Notes: generated from the sequence alone by a model not told the origin. Positions 1-5,457 are shown, counted from the first letter of the stretch. The stretch: 7,429 nucleotides of DNA from an uncultured Oscillospiraceae bacterium (GCA_910585815.1 CAJUFJ010000088.1:1-7429), one strand, 5' to 3'. Numbers and translations: made by a program.

Positions 1-15
1 AAAACGCAATCCTCA

Positions 16-32
16 GTCAGCCTTCGGCTGAC
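16..32. repeat. Small perfect stem-loop, likely part of a dispersed intergenic palindrome
   Basis: GTCAGCC (16-22) and GGCTGAC (26-32) form a 7-bp perfect stem around the loop TTC. It lies one base upstream of a second hairpin (34-51). Two tight hairpins side by side outside any gene resemble the short palindromic intergenic elements common in Oscillospiraceae genomes; that family assignment is from memory and not tested here. Confidence 0.5.
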
Positions 33-33
33 A

Positions 34-57
34 GCCCCTTTCCAAAGGGGCCTTTTT
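34..57 (+). terminator. Intrinsic terminator for a plus-strand gene left of the window
   Basis: GCCCCTT (34-40) pairs with AAGGGGC (45-51) around the loop TCCA, followed by C and five T (53-57). This is a standard rho-independent terminator for plus-strand transcription entering from the left. On the minus strand the hairpin directly follows the PadR stop codon but has no T-run after it, so it would terminate the PadR operon only weakly. The same GCCCC..GGGGC core recurs at 1286-1306. Confidence 0.6.
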
Positions 58-360
58 CTACTCCACCCCAAAGGACGCGATGGCATCACGCATGCTGCGC
101 CAGCTTGCGCCCAGCTCCTCCAGCCGGGCCCGGCCCTCCGGGGTGAGCCGGTAGTATTTCCGGTCCGGTCCGCCGCCCCCGGGTGCCATATACCAGGAGG
201 TGAGCCCCGACTTGCCCAGCCCCCGGAGGAGGGCGTAAATGGCGCTCTCCTGGGTGTCCGGGAAGGCGGTGCGCAGGGGGGTGAGAACCTCGTAGCCGTA
301 TTTGTCCCCGCCCGCCAGCAGCTGGAGCAGGCACAGCTCCAGTAGGTCCTTCTTCAGCAC
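58..360 (-). CDS. PadR-family transcriptional regulator, small (100 aa)
   Basis: A DNA-binding repressor of the PadR winged-helix family. Residues 5-30 form the first helix with the family's LLxLCLLQLL..YGYEV pattern. Residues 38-53 (ESAIYALLRGLGKSG) match the recognition helix region, and RKYYRLTPEGR (68-77) is the signature wing strand and turn. At 100 aa it is the short type, with only a brief helical tail (about 78-97) and no long C-terminal dimerisation domain. The start is GTG at 360; its first bases overlap the stop of the upstream membrane-protein gene by 7 nt (GTGCTGA), implying translational coupling, and only a weak G-rich Shine-Dalgarno precedes it. Stop is TAG. PadR/HAAS pairs usually control their own operon and sometimes a nearby transporter or stress gene; the effector cannot be read from sequence. 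The family call is firm, the target inferred. Confidence 0.93.
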   Translation of the reverse strand: MLKKDLLELCLLQLLAGGDKYGYEVLTPLRTAFPDTQESAIYALLRGLGKSGLTSWYMAPGGGGPDRKYYRLTPEGRARLEELGASWRSMRDAIASFGVE

Positions 361-1160
361 AGGGCCACCCCCGTTCCAACGAGGCCAACCACACCGACGG
401 GAAGGATATGGCTAAACACATAGGTCCGCATCAGCTCTGGAGCGCCAAATGTCATATCCATAGCGTGTATGACAAAGATAATAAATCCAAGTATCGCCCC
501 CACAGTGAGACACAGGATATACAGAGCCAGCCACCGGCGGTCACGGCACTTTGCCAGCACCAGCCCAGTGACACCAGCGAAAGCCGTAAAAACTCCCGCA
601 TACATCATCGCCGTGTTCAACCAGTGTACTTGTCTTTCAAATCCATAACTCCCACCCGGATACTGGTCAAAAACGCTGACTCCGGACAATTGCCAGAGCC
701 GGCACAGGATTCCGCATCCGACTACAGCAACAACCGCCAAAGTAATCAACAGCCGCCTGGACAGGGGGCCGTTCTTCTGCCCGTGCCGCTGGAACCAATA
801 CAGGGACAGGGGTAGGCCAATCACCATTACCAGCACTGGATTCCACCATACACGCACTCCATTAAACGTGACACCTCCGGCTGTCCAGAGCCATTTGGCC
901 TGTAAAAACAGTCCAAACGCCAGCACGACGAACACCGCCAGCCACCGGCGGTAGGTTTTCACATCGGTGATCAGGTGGGCCGCCTGGGCAGGCGTGCCCA
1001 ACTCCTCCACCAGCTTGCCCTCGTCCCGCTCCGGCTGGAAAATCAGCTCCCGGTAGTCGGCGATGGCCTCCTCCGACTCCTGGGGCGGCAGCCGCCACCG
1101 CACCGCCCGACTGAATTTTTTCAGGTACTTCTCCTTCGTCAGGGGCTTTTGCTGTTTCAT
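354..1160 (-). CDS. HAAS/DUF1700-like membrane protein, partner of PadR
   Basis: A 268-aa protein with a soluble N-terminal domain (about residues 3-72) rich in charged helices: LTKEKYLKKFSRAV, then PPQESEEAIADYRELI and the turn VEELGTPAQAAHLI. This is the layout of HAAS/DUF1700 domains, which are typically encoded with PadR regulators and thought to act as membrane-tethered signalling partners. About six hydrophobic segments follow, near residues 74-92, 107-122, 137-156, 181-204, 210-233 and 247-268. A longer frame starts at ATG 1175, but GGAGGAG lies at 1167-1173 inside it, 6 nt before ATG 1160 (3 nt before ATG 1163), so 1160 is the better start. It is the first gene of the operon and overlaps PadR by 7 nt; PadR more often comes first. 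The DNA of the C-terminal half is visibly more A/T-rich than the N-terminal domain. The domain call is fairly sure; the membrane part has no recognised function. Confidence 0.8.
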   Translation of the reverse strand: MKQQKPLTKEKYLKKFSRAVRWRLPPQESEEAIADYRELIFQPERDEGKLVEELGTPAQAAHLITDVKTYRRWLAVFVVLAFGLFLQAKWLWTAGGVTFNGVRVWWNPVLVMVIGLPLSLYWFQRHGQKNGPLSRRLLITLAVVAVVGCGILCRLWQLSGVSVFDQYPGGSYGFERQVHWLNTAMMYAGVFTAFAGVTGLVLAKCRDRRWLALYILCLTVGAILGFIIFVIHAMDMTFGAPELMRTYVFSHILPVGVVGLVGTGVALC

Positions 1161-1193
1161 CATACGCTCCTCCATTCCTCTAGTGATAAAAAT

Positions 1194-1203
1194 ATAGTAC
1201 TAT
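1194..1203. promoter_or_regulatory. Perfect 10-bp palindrome at the expected start site; candidate PadR operator
   Basis: ATAGTACTAT is a perfect palindrome placed right at or just after the predicted +1 of the HAAS-padR transcript, inside a longer A/T-rich stretch that repeats TAGTA-like halves (see TAGTATTA at the -10). PadR proteins bind short A/T-rich dyads overlapping their own promoter. Position and symmetry are visible; binding is inferred. Confidence 0.5.
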
Positions 1204-1210
1204 TAAAATT

Positions 1211-1239
1211 ATAATACTAGCCGCCACGAAACTTGTCAA
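1211..1239 (-). promoter_or_regulatory. Near-consensus sigma-A promoter of the HAAS-padR operon
   Basis: On the minus strand a perfect TTGACA (1239-1234) is followed by a 17-nt spacer and TATTAT (1216-1211). Transcription should start near 1204, giving a leader of about 45 nt before ATG 1160. Such a strong promoter in front of a repressor operon fits one that is normally held down by its own product. Confidence 0.85.
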
Positions 1240-1248
1240 GATAAATTT

Positions 1249-1277
1249 TTGACGGATAGACCATTTTATGGTATGCT
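1249..1277 (+). promoter_or_regulatory. Promoter of the aldehyde dehydrogenase gene
   Basis: TTGACG (1249-1254, 5 of 6 consensus) is followed by a 17-nt spacer and TATGCT (1272-1277, 4 of 6). Transcription would begin near 1284, about 40 nt before the start codon. The -35 elements of this promoter and the divergent HAAS-padR promoter are only 9 bp apart, so the two are likely to influence each other. Confidence 0.6.
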
Positions 1278-1285
1278 GGAAAAAA

Positions 1286-1306
1286 GCCCCCCTTATCAAA
1301 GGGGGC
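1286..1306 (+). repeat. Stem-loop in the aldehyde dehydrogenase leader
   Basis: GCCCCC (1286-1291) can pair with GGGGGC (1301-1306), or in another register CCCCCTT (1288-1294) with AAGGGGG (1299-1305). It starts at about the first transcribed bases and ends a few nt before the ribosome binding site AGGAGGT (1311-1317). There is no T-run, so it is not a standard terminator; it could stabilise the 5' end of the mRNA or simply be a copy of the dispersed palindrome seen at 34-51. Confidence 0.5.
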
Positions 1307-1323
1307 CTTGAGGAGGTGCTTCT

Positions 1324-2694
1324 ATGGACATTCAAGCCCTTGTGACGGCCCAGCGGGCCTATTTCAATACCGGAGCCACCCTCCCCCTGTCCGCCCGCAG
1401 GGCGGCCCTCCAGCGCCTGCGGGAGGCCATCACGGCCCACGAGAGGGACATTACCGCCGCCCTGCGCTCCGACCTGAACAAGTCCCCCACCGAGAGCTAC
1501 ATGTGCGAGGTGGGTCTCACCCTGTCGGAGCTGTCCTTTGTGGAGAAGCGGCTGGGCCGCTGGATGGCCGACCGGCCCCACCTCACCCCCCTGGCCCAGT
1601 TTCCCGCAAGGAGCTTTACCGTCCGGGAGCCCTACGGGGTGGTGCTCATTATGTCCCCCTGGAATTACCCCTTTCTGCTCACCGTCGAGCCCCTGATCGG
1701 GGCCATTGCCGCCGGCAACTGCTGTGTGGTGAAGCCCTCGGCCTACTCCCCCGCCACCTCGGCGGTCCTCCGGGGGATTCTGGCGGAGTGCTTCCCGCCG
1801 GAGTTTGTCGCGGTGGTGGAGGGGGGAAGGGCGGAAAATCAGGCCCTGCTGGACCAGAAATTTGACTATATCTTCTTCACCGGCGGGGTGGAGGTGGGCA
1901 AAGAGGTGATGACCCGGGCGGCCCGGCACCTCACCCCCGTCACCCTGGAGCTGGGGGGCAAGAGCCCCTGCATTGTGGACAGCACCGCCCGGCTGGACCT
2001 GGCCGCCAAGCGCCTTGTCTTCGGCAAGCTGCTCAACTGCGGCCAGACCTGCGTGGCCCCCGACTACCTGCTCATTGACCGGCGGGTGAAGGCCCCCTTC
2101 CTGGCCTATGTTCAGCGGTGGATCACCGTGATGTACGGCGAGGACCCCCTGGACAACGACGGCTATGTCCGCATGGTCAACCGGAAGCACTTCGACCGGG
2201 TGATGGGGCTTATGGACCCGGCCAAGGTTGTCTTCGGCGGGCGGGGCGACCCGGAGACACTGAAAATCCAGCCCACTGTGCTGGACAACGTGTCCCCCCA
2301 GGACCCGGTGATGCAGGAGGAAATCTTCGGGCCGGTGCTCCCCGTCCTCACCTTCGATCAGATCGGGGAGGCGCTGGACTTTGTCAACGCCCGGCCCCGC
2401 CCCCTGGCCCTGTATCTGTTTTCCCGGGAAAAGAGTACCCAGGAGCGGTTCCTCCGCCGGGCCTCCTTCGGCGGCGGCTGCATCAACGACACCGTCATCC
2501 ACTTGGCTACCAGCCGCATGGGCTTTGGCGGCGTGGGGAACAGCGGGATGGGCAGCTACCACGGCCGGGACAGCTTTGAAACCTTCTCCCACCGGAAAAG
2601 TATCGTGAAGAAGTCCACCCTGCTGGACCTGCCCGTGCGATACGCCCCCTACGGCCCTGGCAAGGACCGGCTGCTGCGGCTGTTTTTGCGATAA
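1324..2694 (+). CDS. NAD(P)-dependent aldehyde dehydrogenase, class 3 (ALDH3-like)
   Basis: Oxidises aldehydes to carboxylic acids in the cytoplasm using NAD(P)+. At 456 aa it has the compact length of the ALDH3 group (fatty, aromatic and coniferyl-type aldehydes) rather than the roughly 490-500 aa of other ALDHs. Key elements are in place: PWNYP with the catalytic Asn114, the cofactor lysine in KPS (Lys137), FTGG (185-188), LELGGKSP with the general base Glu209, the nucleophile Cys243 in GQTC, and EEIFGP (332-337) with the cofactor-binding glutamate. The C-terminal GGVGNSGMGSYHG (402-414) is also typical. The start is ATG 1324 with AGGAGGT 6 nt upstream. It stands alone between its own promoter and a hairpin, with no partner alcohol dehydrogenase or aldehyde-producing enzyme beside it, so the natural substrate is unknown. 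General detoxification or interconversion of long-chain or aromatic aldehydes is likely. Confidence 0.95.
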   Translation: MDIQALVTAQRAYFNTGATLPLSARRAALQRLREAITAHERDITAALRSDLNKSPTESYMCEVGLTLSELSFVEKRLGRWMADRPHLTPLAQFPARSFTVREPYGVVLIMSPWNYPFLLTVEPLIGAIAAGNCCVVKPSAYSPATSAVLRGILAECFPPEFVAVVEGGRAENQALLDQKFDYIFFTGGVEVGKEVMTRAARHLTPVTLELGGKSPCIVDSTARLDLAAKRLVFGKLLNCGQTCVAPDYLLIDRRVKAPFLAYVQRWITVMYGEDPLDNDGYVRMVNRKHFDRVMGLMDPAKVVFGGRGDPETLKIQPTVLDNVSPQDPVMQEEIFGPVLPVLTFDQIGEALDFVNARPRPLALYLFSREKSTQERFLRRASFGGGCINDTVIHLATSRMGFGGVGNSGMGSYHGRDSFETFSHRKSIVKKSTLLDLPVRYAPYGPGKDRLLRLFLR

Positions 2695-2697
2695 AAG

Positions 2698-2724
2698 GAC
2701 CGCCCCGCCAAAGGCGGAGCGGTC
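2698..2724. terminator. Shared hairpin between converging genes; probable bidirectional terminator
   Basis: GACCGC (2698-2703) and CCGCC (2705-2709) pair with GGCGG (2713-2717) and GCGGTC (2719-2724) around AAA, with one C/A mismatch. Read on the minus strand the stem is followed by C and TTTT, so it should stop the comFB-like transcript well. On the plus strand the tail is TCTAT, a weaker stop for the aldehyde dehydrogenase transcript, whose own stop codon lies 3 nt before the stem. Confidence 0.65.
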
Positions 2725-2737
2725 TCTATGGACACAG

Positions 2738-3013
2738 TTATTCCCGTCCGTGGCGGGGGTTCTTGGCCACCATCACCGCCGCCTCGCTGACGGCGGCCAC
2801 CACGTCGGCCCGGGACTGCATCTCATAGCTTTGCAGCTTGACCATCAGCCGGCCCTGCCGGGTGGCCACATAGTGGGGGGTCAGGTGATTCAGGGCGTAG
2901 GACACCACGTCTGACTTGCAGGCGTCGCAGGTGCAGCCCCCCTCCGCCGCCATCACCGTGTCTAAATTTTGCAGGACAATGTCCTCCATCAGGTTTCTGT
3001 ACTCCATTGCCAT
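2738..3013 (-). CDS. ComFB-like protein with CxCxxC cysteine cluster
   Basis: A small soluble protein (91 aa) of the late-competence ComFB family. The N-terminal helix YRNLMEDIVLQNLDTVM (5-21) is followed by Cys27, Cys29 and Cys32 in CTCDAC, then the conserved DVVSYALNHLTPHYV (35-49), where the family usually has ALN.LPP.Y. The cysteines suggest a metal site or redox sensitivity. In Bacillus, comFB sits between the DNA-uptake genes comFA and comFC; here no competence gene is nearby, so a role in DNA uptake should not be assumed. Recent work on cyanobacterial homologues points to cyclic dinucleotide binding, which would make this a possible second-messenger receptor (from memory, not tested here). 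The start is ATG 3013 with AAGGAGG about 8 nt upstream; an in-frame ATG two codons later is less well spaced. It has its own promoter and diverges from the DUF1538-PII operon. Confidence 0.85.
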   Translation of the reverse strand: MAMEYRNLMEDIVLQNLDTVMAAEGGCTCDACKSDVVSYALNHLTPHYVATRQGRLMVKLQSYEMQSRADVVAAVSEAAVMVAKNPRHGRE

Positions 3014-3054
3014 CTCAAATTCCTCCTTCTCTTTTTGGCAGGTCTCCTGTCCCT

Positions 3055-3083
3055 ATTATATTTCCTTCCCGGCTAAATTACAA
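3055..3083 (-). promoter_or_regulatory. Promoter of the comFB-like gene
   Basis: On the minus strand TTGTAA (3083-3078) is followed by a 17-nt spacer and a perfect TATAAT (3060-3055). The start point would be near 3048, giving a short leader of about 35 nt that carries the Shine-Dalgarno at 3021-3028. Confidence 0.7.
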
Positions 3084-3126
3084 TCTTTATTTTTTGGGCC
3101 GGTCTGTGTTAAAAAAGGCGGTCCTG

Positions 3127-3145
3127 CATAAAGATTCCATAAAGA
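3127..3145 (+). repeat. Direct repeat CATAAAGA x2, 11-bp period, upstream of the DUF1538 promoter
   Basis: CATAAAGA occurs at 3127-3134 and again at 3138-3145, one helical turn apart on the same DNA face, immediately before the weak -35 region of the DUF1538 promoter. This is the placement expected for an activator binding as a tandem dimer. Function is inferred. Confidence 0.4.
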
Positions 3146-3148
3146 ACC

Positions 3149-3177
3149 TAGGAACCGCCCGGTTCCTCCGTTATAAT
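3149..3177 (+). promoter_or_regulatory. Promoter of the DUF1538-PII operon with poor -35 element
   Basis: A perfect TATAAT (3172-3177) lies about 33 nt before the start codon. At the 17-nt spacing the -35 hexamer is TAGGAA (3149-3154), matching the consensus at only three positions. A strong -10 with a weak -35 is typical of promoters that need an activator. The start would be near 3184, leaving a leader of about 26 nt. Confidence 0.65.
3150..3167. promoter_or_regulatory. 18-bp perfect dyad between -35 and -10; candidate operator
   Basis: AGGAACCG (3150-3157) and CGGTTCCT (3160-3167) are perfect inverted 8-bp arms around CC. The dyad fills the spacer of the DUF1538 promoter, so a dimeric regulator bound there would block or remodel RNA polymerase. 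It has no T-run on either strand, so it is not a terminator. The symmetry is directly visible; the regulator is unknown. Confidence 0.55.
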
Positions 3178-3209
3178 GGCATTATCTTATAAAATAAGGA
3201 GCGGAGCCC

Positions 3210-4727
3210 ATGCGAATCAACAGACATCTGATGGAAAAGACCCGGGAGTCGATGGCCTCTGTGCTCCCCATTACGGCCATTGTCTTTCTGCTGTCCATCA
3301 CCATCGCCCCCCTGGACCCGGGCACCCTGGTGCTGTTCCTCTTTGGGGCCATCCTGCTGGTGGGGGGCATGGGACTGTTCACTCTGGGGGTGGACATGTC
3401 CATGATTCCCATGGGGGAGGGTGTGGGCTCCACCCTGAGCAAGAGCCGGCATCTGATTATCCCCCTGACGGTCTACTTCCTGCTGGGCGTGCTCACCACC
3501 ATGGCAGAGCCCGACCTTCAGGTGCTCTCCAAGCAGGTGCCCGCCATCAACAGCACGGTGCTGGTGGTCACCGTGGCGGTGGGTGTGGGCCTCTTTCTGG
3601 TGGCGGCCACTATGCGCATCCGCAGGGGCGTGCCCTTGCGCCGGATGCTGCTGGTCCTCTACTTCGCCGTCTTCGCCCTGGCTGCCGCCGCCCCGGGGAA
3701 CTTCATCCCCGTCTCCTTCGACTCGGGCGGCGTCACCACCGGGCCTATCACCGTCCCCTTTATCATGTCCCTGGGCCTGGGCATCGCCTCCACCCGCAGC
3801 GACAAAAATTCCGCCAGCGACAGCTTCGGCCTGATCTCCCTGTGCTCCATCGGCCCCATCCTGTGCGTGCTGCTTCTGGGCATTATCTATAAGCCCCAGG
3901 AGGCCGCCTCCCACCTCAGCGTGATCCCCAGCATCCCCACCACCGCCCAGGCAGCCCAGTACTTCATCCAGTCCTTTCCCACCTACCTGCGGGAGGTGGC
4001 TATGGCCCTCCTGCCGGTGGCCGGGCTGTTTCTGGTCTTTCAGCTTCTCACCCGGCGGTTTAAGCGGGGCCAGCTGATCCGAATTGTCACCGGCCTGCTG
4101 TATACATATCTGGGACTGGTCCTGTTCCTGTGCGGCGTCAACGTGGGCTTTATGCCCGCCGGCCAGCTCATCGGCGCCACTATCGCCGGCGGGATCAAGT
4201 GGCTGCTGGTGCCCATCGGTATGCTTATCGGCTACTACATCGTCAAAGCGGAACCCGCAGTGTCGGTCCTCACCAAGCAGGTGGAGGAGATCTCCAACGG
4301 CTCCATCTCCCAGCGGGCCATGGGGCTGGCCATGTCCATCGGCGTGTGTGTCTCGGTGGGGCTGGCTATGGTGCGGGTGCTCACCGGACTGAACATCTTC
4401 TGGCTGCTTATCCCCGGCTACGCCATCTCCCTGGGCCTCACCTTTCTGGTGCCTAGTATCTTTACCGGCATCGCCTTCGACTCGGGCGGCGTGGCCAGCG
4501 GACCCATGACGGCCACCTTTCTCCTCCCTTTCGCCCAGGGGGCCTGTCACGCCCTGGGAGGCAACATGATGACCGACGCCTTCGGCATCGTGGCCATGGT
4601 GGCTATGACCCCCCTTGTCACCATTCAGGTGATGGGTCTGTCCAGCATCATCCACCACAAGCTGGCCCGCCGCCGCCTGCGCTCCCGTATGGAGCTGGTG
4701 GAGGACATGGTCCTCTATTTTGACTGA
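3210..4727 (+). CDS. DUF1538-family polytopic membrane protein, internally duplicated; probable transporter
   Basis: A 505-aa membrane protein made of two similar halves (about 1-255 and 256-505) in the same order. Matching landmarks: ESMASVLPIT (13-22) and REVAMALLPV (261-270); LGVDMSMIP (59-67) and CGVNVGFMP (308-316); AEPDLQVLSKQV (99-110) and AEPAVSVLTKQV (347-358); FDSGGVTTGPITVPF (170-184) and FDSGGVASGPMTATF (423-437); DSFGLISL (204-211) and DAFGIVAM (456-463). Each half has roughly six hydrophobic segments. The FDSGG..GP stretch, conserved in both halves and polar within membrane surroundings, is the best candidate for a substrate or ion path. The duplicated fold and the PII-like gene 14 nt downstream argue for a regulated transporter of the cytoplasmic membrane; substrate and ion coupling cannot be read. 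The start is ATG 3210 with AAGGAG 8 nt upstream. The family call (DUF1538) is from recognition of these motifs; transport is inference. Confidence 0.85.
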   Translation: MRINRHLMEKTRESMASVLPITAIVFLLSITIAPLDPGTLVLFLFGAILLVGGMGLFTLGVDMSMIPMGEGVGSTLSKSRHLIIPLTVYFLLGVLTTMAEPDLQVLSKQVPAINSTVLVVTVAVGVGLFLVAATMRIRRGVPLRRMLLVLYFAVFALAAAAPGNFIPVSFDSGGVTTGPITVPFIMSLGLGIASTRSDKNSASDSFGLISLCSIGPILCVLLLGIIYKPQEAASHLSVIPSIPTTAQAAQYFIQSFPTYLREVAMALLPVAGLFLVFQLLTRRFKRGQLIRIVTGLLYTYLGLVLFLCGVNVGFMPAGQLIGATIAGGIKWLLVPIGMLIGYYIVKAEPAVSVLTKQVEEISNGSISQRAMGLAMSIGVCVSVGLAMVRVLTGLNIFWLLIPGYAISLGLTFLVPSIFTGIAFDSGGVASGPMTATFLLPFAQGACHALGGNMMTDAFGIVAMVAMTPLVTIQVMGLSSIIHHKLARRRLRSRMELVEDMVLYFD

Positions 4728-4741
4728 GAGGAGAGGAAGCA

Positions 4742-5410
4742 ATGGAAGCAATGAAGGTAATCCTCTCCATTGTGGAGCGCGGCCAGGGCGCCGCTATGCT
4801 GAAGCTGTACCGCAAACGGCAGGTGCCCATCCACATCCAGTGCGCGGGCAAGGGCACGGCCACCTCGGAGATTATGGACATTCTGGGCCTGGGCTCCAGC
4901 GAGAAGGATGTGCTCCTCAGCTTTGCCGCCGCCTCCGCCGCCAAAAAGCTGCTCCACGACCTGGACAACGAGCTCCGGGGCCACACCGGCGGGGCCGGGA
5001 TTGTGGTATCCATCCCCGTGTCTGGGCTGAACAGCCTGGTGGCCAATCTGGCCGCCTACCACGCAGAGAGTCTGAAGGAAAAAGAGGAGGGCAATGATAT
5101 GGAACGCTCTGAAAACAGCCTGATTTTGGTGGTGTGTGCCCGGGGCTGCACCGACGACGTGATGACCACCGCCAAGGCCCACGGGGCCCGGGGGGGCACC
5201 GTCATCAAGGGGCGGCTGTCCGGCCGAAAGGAGCTGGAACAGGCCTATGAGGTGGAGCTGAAGGCCGAGCGGGAGATTGTGGCTATTGTGGTACCCACCA
5301 GCCTTCGGGGGCCCATTATGGAGGCCATCAACGCCGAACACGGCCTGCGCAGCGAGGCCCAGGCAGCGCTGTGCTCCCTGCCCATTGAACAAATCGTCAG
5401 ATTGGGATAA
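4742..5410 (+). CDS. Tandem two-domain PII-like signalling protein
   Basis: A 222-aa cytoplasmic protein with two PII-like (ferredoxin-fold) domains; ordinary PII proteins have one of about 112 aa. Domain 1 (about 4-95) opens with the strand MKVILSIVERG and carries GKGTATSEIMDILGLGSSEKD (split here as GKGTATSEI, 36-44, and MDILGLGSSEKD, 45-56) where classical GlnB/GlnK has its T-loop. A charged linker (about 108-125) leads to domain 2 (126-222), with strand NSLILVVCARG, the loop GARGGTVIKGR (148-158), REIVAIVV (177-184) and the C-terminal LPIEQIVRLG typical of PII families. The uridylylated tyrosine region of GlnB is not apparent, so control is probably by ligand binding rather than covalent modification. 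It follows the DUF1538 gene by 14 nt with a GAGGAGAGGAAG ribosome site, so both come from one mRNA. By analogy with AmtB-GlnK and SbtA-SbtB it probably binds and gates that membrane protein. Confidence 0.88.
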   Translation: MEAMKVILSIVERGQGAAMLKLYRKRQVPIHIQCAGKGTATSEIMDILGLGSSEKDVLLSFAAASAAKKLLHDLDNELRGHTGGAGIVVSIPVSGLNSLVANLAAYHAESLKEKEEGNDMERSENSLILVVCARGCTDDVMTTAKAHGARGGTVIKGRLSGRKELEQAYEVELKAEREIVAIVVPTSLRGPIMEAINAEHGLRSEAQAALCSLPIEQIVRLG

Positions 5411-5413
5411 AAT
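5385..5413 (+). promoter_or_regulatory. Possible promoter for the acetyltransferase gene
   Basis: TTGAAC (5385-5390) and TAAAAT (5408-5413) are separated by 17 nt, inside the last codons of the PII-like gene. A transcript from here would start near 5420, within the left arm of the hairpin at 5416-5435, so it would escape that terminator. Both hexamers are imperfect. Confidence 0.35.
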
Positions 5414-5415
5414 AA

Positions 5416-5445
5416 TGGACGGCCTCGGCCGTCCACTTTCTTTAT
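5416..5445 (+). terminator. Intrinsic terminator of the DUF1538-PII operon
   Basis: TGGACGGC (5416-5423) pairs perfectly with GCCGTCCA (5428-5435) around a 4-nt loop, and is followed by the T-rich CTTTCTTTAT. It starts 5 nt after the PII-like stop codon and ends about 10 nt before the acetyltransferase Shine-Dalgarno. The interrupted T-tract suggests incomplete termination. Confidence 0.6.
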
Positions 5446-5457
5446 GAGGTGATTTTA

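Noticed and set aside
16..57. A CRISPR-like pair of repeats at the left edge
   Set aside because: The two hairpins have different sequences and there are no spaced direct repeats, so they are a stem pair and not an array.
408..815. A 135-codon plus-strand frame opposite the HAAS membrane gene
   Set aside because: Antisense to a gene with clear hydrophobic segments, a promoter and a ribosome site; its translation shows no domain.
1161..1175. Upstream start ATG 1175 for the HAAS gene
   Set aside because: The strong GGAGGAG site lies inside this extension and is correctly spaced for ATG 1160 or 1163; the A/G stretch before 1175 touches the start codon.
1284..1323. A riboswitch in the aldehyde dehydrogenase leader
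   Set aside because: The leader is only about 40 nt and holds a single small stem, too short for a known aptamer plus switching element.
1180..2592. A 470-codon open frame on the minus strand
   Set aside because: It lies antisense to the aldehyde dehydrogenase, is dominated by low-complexity Gly/His/Gln/Pro-rich sequence expected from GC-rich antisense reading, and has no family signature.
3171..4751. A 526-codon open frame on the minus strand
   Set aside because: It is the antisense shadow of the DUF1538 gene; its composition (runs of His, Gly, Gln, Asp) is artefactual and it would overlap the operon promoter.
4715..5392. A 225-codon minus-strand frame under the PII-like gene
   Set aside because: Antisense shadow with the same Gly/His-rich artefact; the plus-strand frame has clear PII motifs and a ribosome site.
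5449..5451. Upstream GTG start for the acetyltransferase
   Set aside because: The GTG lies within the Shine-Dalgarno GAGGTGA that serves ATG 5458.
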